A stretch of DNA of 64,000 nucleotides. Origin: Bacillus sp. EB01. GTDB taxonomy: Bacteria; Bacillota; Bacilli; Bacillales; Cytobacillaceae. The translations under genes and the position numbers were made by a program. Each line of letters starts with the position of its first letter. The first letter of the stretch is position 1. The stretch spans positions 2,992,971-3,056,970 of the forward strand of contig NZ_HG964497.1 of NCBI RefSeq assembly GCF_000613125.1, read 5' to 3'. The notes beneath the pieces are model-generated. The model was given only the letters and a program-made list of their open reading frames with translations. It was not told the origin of the DNA and ran no database searches. Shown here piece after piece: positions 8,380-16,304 of this stretch.

Positions 8380-9675
8380 CTATTAGCTGCCGCTGAATGA
8401 GGAAGGGGATTCCTAAGTAAAGAAACCTATCAGTTTCTAGTTGATTAGGCTATCCCTGTCGTCCCGACAGTTAGGAGACGAATGGCTTCGTTCCGGAGAT
8501 TTCTTCCTGCGTTAATATCCCTATCATGTTCCATGCCACATTCCGGACACACCCACTTGCGAAGGTTGAGATTCTTAACGTCTTTGTGTTGGTGGCCGCA
8601 ATTCGAGCAGAGTTGGCTGGAGGCAAAGGTCTTTGAAACCGCCACAATTTTCTTTCCATACCATTTTGCCTTGTACTCCAGCATGGTGCGGAATTGGAAC
8701 CAGGATACTTCACTGATGGATTTGGCAAGTTTGCGATTTTTGAGAAGATGGTTAACCTGCAGATCCTCAATACCGATGACATCGTGGTTATTGATGATTT
8801 GGGTAGAGATTTTCTGCAGGTAGTCTGTCCTCGCATTCACGATTTGTTCATGTAGCCTCGCGACTTCCCGTTTCTGTTTTTGGTAGTTCTTGGCTTCATT
8901 CAAAGGTTTCTTGTTCTTTATAGCCTGTTCCTGTCTTCGGGAGAGGATGCGTTGTGCTTTTATTAATTTCTTTTCCATGGTCCGGAAGAATTTCGGATTT
9001 TTGTATGAGGTGCCATCGGAGAGTATGGCAAAATCCTTCAATCCCAAATCGACCCCGACCACTGAACCCGTTTTTACCTTAGGCTGGACTTCCTGTTCAG
9101 CCAGGATTGAAACAAAGTACTTACCCGAGGGGCTGCAGCGGATCGTGGCGTTTACTATTCTGCCTTCAACTTCCCTGCTTTTGGCAAATGTGACAAGCCC
9201 AAGTTTTGGCAGTTTCAGCTTATTGCCCACAATAGCGATATTCCCGTTTGTGTGCTTGGAGGTATAGGATTGGAGTTTGTTTTTCTTTGATTTGAATCGC
9301 GGGGCTTTTGTCTGTTTTTTAAAAAACCTTTCGAACGAATCGGAAAGATGCTGGAGGGATGTCTGTACGGCCGTACTGTCCACTTCCTTTAACCAGGGAA
9401 ATTCCTTTTTCAGGACAGGAAGCTGGGAGGAACACTTGTTGTAGGACAGTCCTTTGCCCTCTTCCTTATAGGAAGTATTCCATTTTTCAAGAAAGAGATT
9501 AAAGACGAACCGGGCGCATCCAATTGTCTTTTTAATCAGGATTTCTTGTTTTTGATTTGGATAGATTCGAAATTTATACGCTTTTTTAATCACACAAACA
9601 CTCCCTTTTCACCGGAACGTTTGTTCTAATTATATCATAGAAAGGAAAACCTTGGCTATCGCCAACCGGCATTCA
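8364..9675 (-). mobile_element. IS200/IS605-group element of IS1341 type (tnpB only)
   Basis: The element encodes TnpB but no TnpA. The 3' side carries a subterminal hairpin (CCCCCACC paired with GGAAGGGG, about 8373-8406) and ends near GTAGTTCAA, as in related elements. The 5' side carries the small palindrome TTGGC-tatc-GCCAA at 9652-9665. The ends are approximate. Such elements make no target duplication. The 3' end of tnpB plus the flank to about 8364 is where a guide (omega/re) RNA is expected in this family. Confidence 0.7.
8445..9593 (-). CDS. tnpB: TnpB RNA-guided nuclease, IS1341 type
   Basis: 382 residues, full length. It shows the N-terminal helix-turn-helix region ([13 protein letters not shown]..), RuvC-I Asp in [12 protein letters not shown], RuvC-II Glu in [11 protein letters not shown], a zinc finger of [11 protein letters not shown] and CPECG pairs, and RuvC-III Asp in [11 protein letters not shown]. 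All catalytic acids are present, so it is predicted active as an RNA-guided DNA nuclease that favours element retention. The start is GTG 9593 after AAAGGGAG; TATAAT lies about 35 nt upstream. The partner TnpA is absent from the window. Confidence 0.93.
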   Translation of the reverse strand: MIKKAYKFRIYPNQKQEILIKKTIGCARFVFNLFLEKWNTSYKEEGKGLSYNKCSSQLPVLKKEFPWLKEVDSTAVQTSLQHLSDSFERFFKKQTKAPRFKSKKNKLQSYTSKHTNGNIAIVGNKLKLPKLGLVTFAKSREVEGRIVNATIRCSPSGKYFVSILAEQEVQPKVKTGSVVGVDLGLKDFAILSDGTSYKNPKFFRTMEKKLIKAQRILSRRQEQAIKNKKPLNEAKNYQKQKREVARLHEQIVNARTDYLQKISTQIINNHDVIGIEDLQVNHLLKNRKLAKSISEVSWFQFRTMLEYKAKWYGKKIVAVSKTFASSQLCSNCGHQHKDVKNLNLRKWVCPECGMEHDRDINAGRNLRNEAIRLLTVGTTGIA

Positions 9676-9879
9676 TCTCCCCTTATTGTTGGACTTTGCC
9701 CTGCACACAATTGAAGAGGGAATCTTCTGCCGGATGATGAAAAAATTTTTCTTAAAAAAATCATATATCTCAGTTTCTTTTTCGCTTTCATGATTTTCAC
9801 TACTTCCTATTTCTGCCAGATTGATTCTTATCTTAACGTGTTAACAAATTCATTGTAATGAACCAAAGACATATTTTTA

Positions 9880-9962
9880 TCTCGGTCTTGAGGCTTATTA
9901 AACTAGTTTGTACAATAAAAAAAGGTGGTTAATCCTAGTGGATCAACTCACCTGTTTCCTTC
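9880..9962. repeat. Dispersed hairpin repeat copy
   Basis: AAACTAGTTTGTACAATAA followed by A7 and the stem GGTGGTTAATCC/GGATCAACTCACC. It has the same build as copies at 51.8, 52.3 and 56.5 kb. It sits downstream of the DUF4097 operon and could serve as its terminator. The remaining 9.67-9.88 kb holds nothing I can support. Confidence 0.55.
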
Positions 9963-10030
9963 ACCATCTGCTAAACAGCCCTTTACAACTCTATCATTTA
10001 CCCACTGAATTCAACTAGTTACTCTTTATC

Positions 10031-10834
10031 TTATTTCGTTACTGTTATGTCCCCATTTATGGTTATTAACTTTATCAAGTTTTCTCCATTTCCAAACACA
10101 GAATCTCGAGTGGAATCTCCCAATATATCAACTTTTCCGTTGGTAATTTCAACATCGATGGTAGCATTTGTTGGTTCTTTTTTGGTTTGAATTTCGATTT
10201 TACCGTTCATGGTATCAAAATTCATGTTGCGATCTAAATGATCTGTTACAAAAGAGATACTCCCATTTATTACACTCCCGGATATATCACCTTCAATGTC
10301 TTCAAGGACTATTTTTCCGTTATTAGACCTGGCGGTAATTGTAGAAGTTTTCAAATCTTTTAGATCAATTGTTCCATTAATGGTGTTTACAGTTGCGTCT
10401 TTTATGTCTATTCCTTCAGCTTTAACACTGCCATTGCGAACATCTAACCGCAATGTGTTGTACAATTTTTTTGGTAGATAAACCTTTATAGCCAGTGCTG
10501 AATCAGAAAAGCCAAAGTTGTAGAATTTAAGCTGCTTTTCATCTAAATTTACAGAGAGTGTATTTTTCTGGATATCAGCATCAAAGGTATATTCTCTATC
10601 CTTTTTGGCATCCCCTACTAACTCTACTCTCGTTGTTGAATTGTTTGCAGGAATAATTTCTACTCCAGCGTTATCTCCCTTAATCTCAATATTGGTGTAA
10701 TTTTCATCGTTAAATATTCGTTCTTCTTTAATCGACTCAGATTGGCTCTTTCCATTAACTGTTAATAGACTCCCAGTAATCCCAACTAATAAAAGAACTA
10801 AGGCAACAATAGATATCTTTTTAATGTTGAACAT
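10031..10834 (-). CDS. DUF4097 beta-repeat membrane-anchored protein
   Basis: 267 residues: an N-terminal membrane anchor (about 6-26, ISIVALVLLLVGITGSLL) and then a long beta-repeat region of short strands with NG/NGS turns (RNGSVKAEG, INGTIDLKD, NNGKIVLED, INGSISF, MNGKIEI, NGKVDI). This is the DUF4097 (LiaG/YvlB-like) signature; such proteins are exported and tied to envelope stress in several Firmicutes. Its ATG overlaps the HAAS gene by 14 bp, so the two are translationally coupled. It is the last gene of the PadR operon. Confidence 0.85.
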   Translation of the reverse strand: MFNIKKISIVALVLLLVGITGSLLTVNGKSQSESIKEERIFNDENYTNIEIKGDNAGVEIIPANNSTTRVELVGDAKKDREYTFDADIQKNTLSVNLDEKQLKFYNFGFSDSALAIKVYLPKKLYNTLRLDVRNGSVKAEGIDIKDATVNTINGTIDLKDLKTSTITARSNNGKIVLEDIEGDISGSVINGSISFVTDHLDRNMNFDTMNGKIEIQTKKEPTNATIDVEITNGKVDILGDSTRDSVFGNGENLIKLITINGDITVTK

Positions 10835-11390
10835 GTTTCATGCCACCTTTCACAACTCGTACATTGTATTTTAAATATCGGACAAATCCATTTGTTAGTG
10901 AACGGGTTGCAAAGAACATTCCGATTGCAATAAACAAACCGAGACCAGCAAGGCCAATGGAAAAGAACAAGTCGTAAAGCTCAAAAATTTGCGGATATAT
11001 GGCTACATTTATTAAGACCAATATCGGGGAAGCAACAAATGAGACTCCCACTAACCAACCAGCAATTATTATCCCTACTAAAGCAACAAACGGCCCTAAC
11101 ACAATAACAAGGTTAAAAAATCCTAATCCAATGACAGCCCATACTGCTCGAAAAATATTACCAGCTGTGGCAGTTTCCTCAACTTTTTCAACCCGATACG
11201 TTGCTACCAGCTCTTTAGCAATTTGCTGGGGGGAACCTAGTGAAGCTGCTAGTTGTTCCTCAGTCTTTCCTTCACCTAAGCCAATTTCAAAATACTCCTC
11301 TATATCTTGTAAAATATCCTGTCTTTCGTCGGAAGGAAGTCTCTTCAAAGAAGCATTCAATATAGTTAGAAATTGTTTTTTAGTCACCAT
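10821..11390 (-). CDS. HAAS-domain (DUF1700) membrane protein
   Basis: 189 residues. The N-terminal helical HAAS domain is about 1-70 (LNASLKRLPSDERQDILQDI, then LGSPQQIAKELVATYRVEK), followed by two to four membrane segments (about 80-165). HAAS proteins couple membrane sensing to PadR-s regulators. The gene overlaps padR by 11 bp upstream and the DUF4097 gene downstream, which is the usual order PadR-HAAS-DUF4097. Confidence 0.88.
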   Translation of the reverse strand: MVTKKQFLTILNASLKRLPSDERQDILQDIEEYFEIGLGEGKTEEQLAASLGSPQQIAKELVATYRVEKVEETATAGNIFRAVWAVIGLGFFNLVIVLGPFVALVGIIIAGWLVGVSFVASPILVLINVAIYPQIFELYDLFFSIGLAGLGLFIAIGMFFATRSLTNGFVRYLKYNVRVVKGGMKHVQH

Positions 11391-11703
11391 TTACACCTTC
11401 CTTTATTAATTGATTTACTCCATTTGCGAAATCTTTCCATTCTTGGAGCAGGTCATTAAGATACGTTCTTCCGTTATCTGTTAACTTATAATACTTCCTT
11501 GGCGGCCCTTCCGTGGATTCTTTTAAGTACGTCGTAAAGTACCCTTCTTTTGTTAATCGTCTTAATAGCGGATACGCAGATCCTTCAGAGATATCAATCT
11601 GTTCGGATATCTTTTGAACAAGTTCATAACCATACCGATCCTTTTTATTCAGTAAAACGAGAACACATAATTCTAATACACCTTTTTTAAATTGTACGTT
11701 CAC
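11380..11703 (-). CDS. PadR family transcriptional regulator
   Basis: 107 residues, subfamily with a short C-terminal helix (PadR-s2). The winged helix is visible: LELCVLVLLNKKDRYGYELV, then GSAYPLLRRLTKEGYF as the recognition helix and EGPPRKYYKLTDNGR as the wing. The start is GTG 11703 with GAGGTG upstream. It is the first gene of the operon and probably represses it through the CAGTACTG sites just upstream. Confidence 0.9.
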   Translation of the reverse strand: MNVQFKKGVLELCVLVLLNKKDRYGYELVQKISEQIDISEGSAYPLLRRLTKEGYFTTYLKESTEGPPRKYYKLTDNGRTYLNDLLQEWKDFANGVNQLIKEGVNGD

Positions 11704-11745
11704 TGTTGAGTTTCACCTCTCTCTTTAACTTTTCAACTACTATTC

Positions 11746-11833
11746 ATTATACAGTACTGGCGTTTACAGGGTACCTTCATGCAAAATATATCATACAGTA
11801 CTGTTCAATGCAAGGTACTGTATGATATATTTT
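11746..11833 (-). promoter_or_regulatory. PadR operon promoter with repeated CAGTACTG operator
   Basis: TATAAT (minus strand, 11751-11746) lies about 42 nt before the GTG start and touches the palindrome CAGTACTG at 11752-11759. Further up, AAAATATATCATACAGTAC (11783-11801) and its exact complement (11815-11833) form a 19-bp inverted repeat whose inner arms again contain CAGTAC. The repeat could be an operator, a terminator (seven T on the plus strand) or both. Confidence 0.55.
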
Positions 11834-11870
11834 TTTAATCATTAAAATTAAAAAGCCTGCCCTAAAAAAT

Positions 11871-11932
11871 TTATGAGCCTTTTTACCATACTTATGAGCC
11901 TCATATGAGCCGATTCCGTATCGATATGAGCA
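11871..11932. repeat. TATGAGC repeat cluster, about 21-bp spacing
   Basis: TATGAGCC/A occurs at about 11873, 11894, 11905 and 11925, with spacings near 21, 11 and 20 bp. The core is shared with the cluster at 18989. The rest of 11.93-12.13 kb shows no gene; a TA-rich stretch with ACTTAATTAAG precedes the arsR-type gene. Confidence 0.5.
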
Positions 11933-12131
11933 TTTAGACATTTACTGGGAATTTTTCTATTTTCAACTACACTTCCTCTACCCAACTATGAATCGAAAAC
12001 CCGGCGATTCACCACAACCTTAAGCACAGGCAATTCTTTGGCCTGTACATCAATTCACTTTTCTAGCAGCTTGACACGCCTACATACATGGATGCATAAT
12101 TAATAAAATACTTAATTAAGGAGATGCTTAA

Positions 12132-12470
12132 TTGACTAAAAAGGACACACTTAGCCTCATATTCACTGCACTCGCCGATCCGACGCGCCGAAAAATTTTG
12201 ACCAGATTGGCTCAGAGTGAGGCGACAGTTAAAGAGGTCTCCGAGCCCTTCGAGATAAGCGCACCCGCGATATCCCAGCACATCAAAGTGCTTGAGCGAG
12301 CAGGGTTGGTCGAACGCACATCAAAAGGACAGTGGCGGACCCTGACGATACGTACCGAGCCTCTAAATGAGGCATCTGCCTGGGTAGAGAAACACCGTAG
12401 CGAGTGGAACCAGCGCTTCGACACACTGGAAGAGCACCTCAATACCATGACCAAAAAGGAGGAACAATGA
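12132..12470 (+). CDS. ArsR/SmtB family repressor
   Basis: 112 residues. Winged helix of the ArsR type: FTALADPTRRKILTRLAQSE, then ISAPAISQHIKVLERAGLVE as the recognition helix and KGQWRTLTIR as the wing. It lacks the ELCVCDL metal box, so it is not a classic metal sensor. The start is TTG 12132 with AAGGAG 8 nt upstream. It overlaps the SRPBCC gene by 4 bp (ATGA). The pairing ArsR + AHSA1/SRPBCC is common, usually with an unknown ligand. GC is high for the window (35 of 60 bases at 12301-12360), suggesting transfer. Confidence 0.88.
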   Translation: MTKKDTLSLIFTALADPTRRKILTRLAQSEATVKEVSEPFEISAPAISQHIKVLERAGLVERTSKGQWRTLTIRTEPLNEASAWVEKHRSEWNQRFDTLEEHLNTMTKKEEQ

Positions 12471-12916
12471 ACATGAATACATCCGCACCGGAGTTTACTA
12501 TCACCCGAATTTTAAATGCCCGCCGCGATCTCGTGTGGCGCGCCTGGACTGAGGAGAAGCAACTTGCTGCCTGGTTACCTTCGACACCCTTGGAGTCAAT
12601 CACCTTCGACGTCTGCAAAGGTGGACTCTATCGCTACACAATGGTTAACACCGAAACTGGTGAGGAGTTTCATACCGGAGGTACGTTTCTCGACGTCGTA
12701 CCTTTCGAACGGCTCGTCTTCACCTGGGGTTACCCCGATGCACCCATTGAGAACTCCCCGGTTGTGACCCTAACACTAACTGAACTTGGCGACCGCACCA
12801 AGATGATCTTTCACCTGCGCGGATTCGCTGGTCATCCTGGCGATCAGTACGTGTACGACGGCTGGTCTGATGCGTTTGACGATTTAACAAAGAACCTGCA
12901 TGACCAGAAGTGGTAA
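12467..12916 (+). CDS. SRPBCC (AHSA1-like) protein
   Basis: 149 residues from ATG 12467, 4 nt after GGAGG at the end of the ArsR gene. Typical AHSA1/START-like opening ITRILNARRDLVWRAWTEEK, a hydrophobic-pocket beta fold (GGTFLDVVPFERLVFTWGYP) and the C-terminal helix QYVYDGWSDAFDDLTKNL. It probably binds a small hydrophobic ligand; no catalytic function can be assigned. It is cotranscribed with the ArsR regulator and shares its GC-rich codon use. Confidence 0.87.
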   Translation: MNMNTSAPEFTITRILNARRDLVWRAWTEEKQLAAWLPSTPLESITFDVCKGGLYRYTMVNTETGEEFHTGGTFLDVVPFERLVFTWGYPDAPIENSPVVTLTLTELGDRTKMIFHLRGFAGHPGDQYVYDGWSDAFDDLTKNLHDQKW

Positions 12917-12949
12917 ATGTTGTTTTATTCATTCAAATTATTTAAATTA

Positions 12950-12984
12950 AAAAGACTGTCAACATCCGCTGTTGACAGTCTTTT
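12950..12984. terminator. Bidirectional terminator
   Basis: AAAAGACTGTCAAC/GTTGACAGTCTTTT, a perfect 14-bp stem between the convergent SRPBCC and sirC genes. Confidence 0.9.
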
Positions 12985-12995
12985 ACTACCAGCAA

Positions 12996-13622
12996 TTATC
13001 TTTCTGCTTCTTTGTTAAGTAATTCAGCCATTTCCAGCCTGCGTTCTTTGTCCAGCAAATATTCTTCTTCGGCTATGATCTTTAACAATTGCCGTTTGCG
13101 TTCAGAATCTATTACTTTTGCAAGGATTTTCGTCCTGCATTCATCTAGGAATTCGAGATAGTTTATGTACTGATCGTCATACTTTTCTTCCAATTCTTTG
13201 CGAATTTTCTTCGCAAGAGTCGGGCTTGCCCCGGAAGTGGACACAGCCAGGTTCAGCTTTCCCCTTCTGACTACGGAAGGTACGTGAAAATCGGAGGCAG
13301 CCGGATTATCCGCGATCGTGACAAGCTGATGCGGACCGGCAGCTTCTTTCACTTCAAGGTTTGTTTCCCTGTCATTGGTGGCAGCAATTATCAGAAGTGC
13401 CCCTTCCACATCCTCAGGGGAAAAGGACTTTTTTCTCCACTGAATTTTCCCATTCTCAGCCATCGTCACCAACTCTGAAGTTAATTCAGGACTGACTACG
13501 GTCACAATCGCACCTGCCTCTACCAGGCCTGCCGTCTTTCGAGCTGACACCTTGCCGCCGCCCACCACAACCGTGTTTCGGCCTTTTAATTCAAGAAAAA
13601 TTGGATATAGCAAACAGGTCAC
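12996..13622 (-). CDS. sirC: Precorrin-2 dehydrogenase SirC
   Basis: 208 residues. Rossmann start LKGRNTVVVGGGKVSARKTA (GxGxxxxxK) and the Met8p/CysG-N features ISTSGASPTLAKKIR. It oxidises precorrin-2 to sirohydrochlorin with NAD+, the second step of siroheme synthesis. It is last in the nitrite reductase operon and overlaps sirB by 4 bp if GTG 13622 is used. AAGGGG lies better placed (8 nt) for the in-frame TTG at 13613, giving MLYPIFLELKG, which looks more like the family start. Confidence 0.9.
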   Translation of the reverse strand: MTCLLYPIFLELKGRNTVVVGGGKVSARKTAGLVEAGAIVTVVSPELTSELVTMAENGKIQWRKKSFSPEDVEGALLIIAATNDRETNLEVKEAAGPHQLVTIADNPAASDFHVPSVVRRGKLNLAVSTSGASPTLAKKIRKELEEKYDDQYINYLEFLDECRTKILAKVIDSERKRQLLKIIAEEEYLLDKERRLEMAELLNKEAER

Positions 13623-14368
13623 CCCTTTATTTGCTGGCTTCTTTTAGCTTCGTCAAGCCGTTCATTAAGCACGAGCATTAGCCGATCATCAAATCCCGTC
13701 GGCTCACAAAAGATAACCTCACTGCCTGGGTATAAAGATGCAGCTAACGAAGCTCTTTCTTCTATTTTATCAGTAAATCTTCCTGTAAAAAGTAGAAAAG
13801 GAACAAGATATATTTTAGTACGGCTTTTTTTCAATATACCCTGCATTTTAACGTTAAAATATGGCTCTGACACAATAAAGCCTGTATCTACCGTTGAAGC
13901 AATCCTGCTGCCAAGCTGTTCGGCGATGCGGTCAAATTCCGCAGCTGCTTCCTTGTCACGGCTCCCATGTCCGATTAGAAGGACAGTTTCCTCCTTATTG
14001 TTGGTGAATCCTTTTTCTTCGAGCCTATCGATCGGGATTTCAGTGATTTTTTCATGAGCACCGATTGGCTTTCCGTATTTTATCTTTATGTGCGGATAGG
14101 CTTTTTTCACTTCAGAAAGCTCGGCAGGTATATCAATATTGGCATGAATTCCTGGTAAAAGCAGAACCGGAACGACGGTCAAGCAGTCGGCTCCCTGTTG
14201 AATGCAATTTTCAGCCGCTTCAAAAATGGAAGGTCTGGCATTTTCCAGAAATCCATATTCTTTTATCGGTTCATCGGCCAGTTTCATCGTATCCTTGATA
14301 AACGAAGCAAACTTTTCATTGCCCTGTTGAGTACGGCTGCCGTGGCCAATATAAAGGATTGCTTCCAT
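13619..14368 (-). CDS. sirB: Sirohydrochlorin ferrochelatase SirB
   Basis: 249 residues from ATG 14368, with GGGAGG 7 nt upstream. A CbiX-type chelatase with two homologous halves: metal-site His in LYIGHGSRTQQGNEKF and in LLIGHGSRDKEAAAEF, plus LLLPGIHANIDIP, the usual second ligand region. It inserts Fe2+ into sirohydrochlorin to give siroheme, the cofactor of NirB. It lies between nasF and sirC in the operon. Confidence 0.9.
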   Translation of the reverse strand: MEAILYIGHGSRTQQGNEKFASFIKDTMKLADEPIKEYGFLENARPSIFEAAENCIQQGADCLTVVPVLLLPGIHANIDIPAELSEVKKAYPHIKIKYGKPIGAHEKITEIPIDRLEEKGFTNNKEETVLLIGHGSRDKEAAAEFDRIAEQLGSRIASTVDTGFIVSEPYFNVKMQGILKKSRTKIYLVPFLLFTGRFTDKIEERASLAASLYPGSEVIFCEPTGFDDRLMLVLNERLDEAKRSQQIKG

Positions 14369-14396
14369 ATAGGTTCCTCCCTTCGATAAAACAGAA

Positions 14397-14419
14397 GGAA
14401 GCACAGCGATTGTGCTTCC
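14397..14419 (-). terminator. Intra-operon hairpin between nasF and sirB
   Basis: GGAAGCACA-5-TGTGCTTCC without a T-run. It may partially attenuate or protect the nirBD-nasF message from the sirBC part. Confidence 0.45.
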
Positions 14420-14434
14420 CGAAGCATCGGGATT

Positions 14435-15895
14435 CTATATCCCATTCACGCTATTCCGAAGGCTTTCCACTAAAGCAGATTTCGTCGGTTCGGCTGGCAC
14501 CACATTAGGTTTTAGTCCATATTCCTTCAGTGCACCTGTCGTTTTTTCACCAAGCACCACAAGTTCAGCTCTATGGAGTAGGTCCGCTGGGATCACGCCA
14601 ATCTCGATTCCGTGTTCCATTACAACCCGTACTGAAGCTGCAGAAGGAAAGATGACTGTATTAACCTCTGCTTCGTCTATCATTCTCGTAAAAATTTGCA
14701 TATGGTTCCAATCTATTTCCTTTTTGCTTGTGATGAACTGATCGCCATCTTTGTATTCCGGACGGCCCATAATTGAACTGTCCCCCACAACCAGGAGACG
14801 GCCGGATGTACTCATCTTGGACTCAAGTTCGGCGATAAATCCCCGCTTATTCAGTGCGGCTAACGACTTCATTGAACACCCGAACAGTTCTGCTTTTAAC
14901 CGCCGAATATCAATCTTTTCTCCTATTAAAATCTCAAAGAACTCACTAACACTTTCCGGGGAAGTGAACAAAATCCGCTCATAGTCGGAAATAGAACCCA
15001 GAATGTCTTTGTCCGGCTCCACTCGGCTTCGCTTCCACTTCGGAAATTCGATAACATCGGCACCATTGCTGGAAAGTTCTTTTGCCAGTGCACTTTCCTC
15101 TGTCCCTGTTCGCGCCAATAGTACTTGCCTACCGAATATAGGTTTCTTCTCAAACCAATTCAGTTTTTTTCTAAGCGAGACGATCTCTCCAACCAATGTG
15201 ATTGCGGGATTGGAAAATTTCTCAGCACTTGCCTTTTCGGCAATATCGGACAACGTTCCCTCGAGAGTCTTCTGGCGCCCGAACGTTCCCCACTGGATCA
15301 GGATGACCGGGGTTGCCGCTGATTTCCCGTGCTTCACGAGGTTTTCACATATGAATGGAAGGTTTGAGATTCCCATATAAAAGGCGATTGTATCAATACC
15401 GGAGGCGAGACTCTTCCAATCAAGGTCTGGATGGCCGTCCTTTGATTTGTCATGCGCCGTCACGACTGCAAAAGACTCCCCGAATTCCCGGTGGGTGACA
15501 GGTATGCCTGCATAAACCGGTGCAGCAATACCGGATGAGATTCCAGGTACGATGTCATAGGAAATGCCATGCTCAGCCAGGGCTTCTGCTTCCTCGCCGA
15601 CCCTGGCGAACACTCCGGGATCACCGCCCTTGAGGCGGATAACCGTTTTGCCTTCAAGCGCTTTTTCCACAAGCAGGCTGTTGATTATTTCCTGGCGGAG
15701 CACATGGCGATCGGGCAATTTGCCGCAATAAATGAGTTCACAGTCTGCCGGAGCGAACTCGAGAAGCTTGGGGTTTGCCAGCCTATCATAAAGGATAACC
15801 TCTGCTCCTTTAATTGCTTCAAGTCCCTTGACTGTAATTAGCCCCGTGTCGCCAGGTCCTGCTCCCACTAAAAACACTTTTCCTTTCTTCATCAT
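14435..15895 (-). CDS. nasF: Uroporphyrinogen-III C-methyltransferase/synthase fusion (NasF-like)
   Basis: 487 residues from ATG 15895, with GGAGG 8 nt upstream; the length matches B. subtilis NasF (483). The N-terminal half (about 1-245) is SUMT: VFLVGAGPGDTGLITVKGL, RLKGGDPGVFARVGEE and PVTHREFGESFAVVTAH. The C-terminal half (about 255-480) resembles uroporphyrinogen-III synthase (ILFTSPESVSEFFEIL, TVIFPSAASVRVVMEH). Together they make precorrin-2 for siroheme. It lies 33 bp after nirD. Confidence 0.9.
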   Translation of the reverse strand: MMKKGKVFLVGAGPGDTGLITVKGLEAIKGAEVILYDRLANPKLLEFAPADCELIYCGKLPDRHVLRQEIINSLLVEKALEGKTVIRLKGGDPGVFARVGEEAEALAEHGISYDIVPGISSGIAAPVYAGIPVTHREFGESFAVVTAHDKSKDGHPDLDWKSLASGIDTIAFYMGISNLPFICENLVKHGKSAATPVILIQWGTFGRQKTLEGTLSDIAEKASAEKFSNPAITLVGEIVSLRKKLNWFEKKPIFGRQVLLARTGTEESALAKELSSNGADVIEFPKWKRSRVEPDKDILGSISDYERILFTSPESVSEFFEILIGEKIDIRRLKAELFGCSMKSLAALNKRGFIAELESKMSTSGRLLVVGDSSIMGRPEYKDGDQFITSKKEIDWNHMQIFTRMIDEAEVNTVIFPSAASVRVVMEHGIEIGVIPADLLHRAELVVLGEKTTGALKEYGLKPNVVPAEPTKSALVESLRNSVNGI

Positions 15896-15928
15896 ACCGT
15901 CATCCCTCCGGGTGCTGTTTAAATGCAC

Positions 15929-16237
15929 CTATAAATCTATATATACCTGTTCTCGGTCTCTTACAATCGTAAACGTTTTTACCTGGCCCTCGTCAGGTGC
16001 CTGAACTTTTCCGTCGACAAGCGAGATTTTCCAGTCGTATACCGGGCAAAAAACAAACTCACCGCTAACCAGGCCATCCGCAAGAGTGCCGCCTTTTGGG
16101 TGCGGGCTGCGGTTCTCAACTGCCCTGACTTCTCCGTTTGATAACCGGAATAACACGATTTCTTCCCCGTCTATTTTGAATACCTGGCCAATCCTTTCAG
16201 GCAGGCTTGTATAATCTGCAACTTTAACCTTCGCCAT
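15929..16237 (-). CDS. nirD: Nitrite reductase small subunit NirD
   Basis: 102 residues from ATG 16237 (GGAG 8 nt upstream); an in-frame ATG further up lacks a site. A Rieske-like beta fold, but the Cys/His ligands are absent (RSPHPKGGTLADG, FVFCPVYDWKI), as expected for NirD proteins, which support NirB without binding a cluster. It sits in the nirB-nirD-nasF order; a GGCCGC/GCGGCC stem at about 16263-16291 separates it from nirB. Confidence 0.9.
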   Translation of the reverse strand: MAKVKVADYTSLPERIGQVFKIDGEEIVLFRLSNGEVRAVENRSPHPKGGTLADGLVSGEFVFCPVYDWKISLVDGKVQAPDEGQVKTFTIVRDREQVYIDL

Positions 16238-16304
16238 GTTTGCATCTCCTTTCATGAATGCCGGCCGCAGGATCATCCGCATTCCCGCGGCCTTGCTCTA
16301 TTGT

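Noticed and set aside
8471-9267. Additional long frames within tnpB on both strands
   Set aside because: They are shadows of the TnpB frame, which carries all RuvC and zinc-finger motifs.
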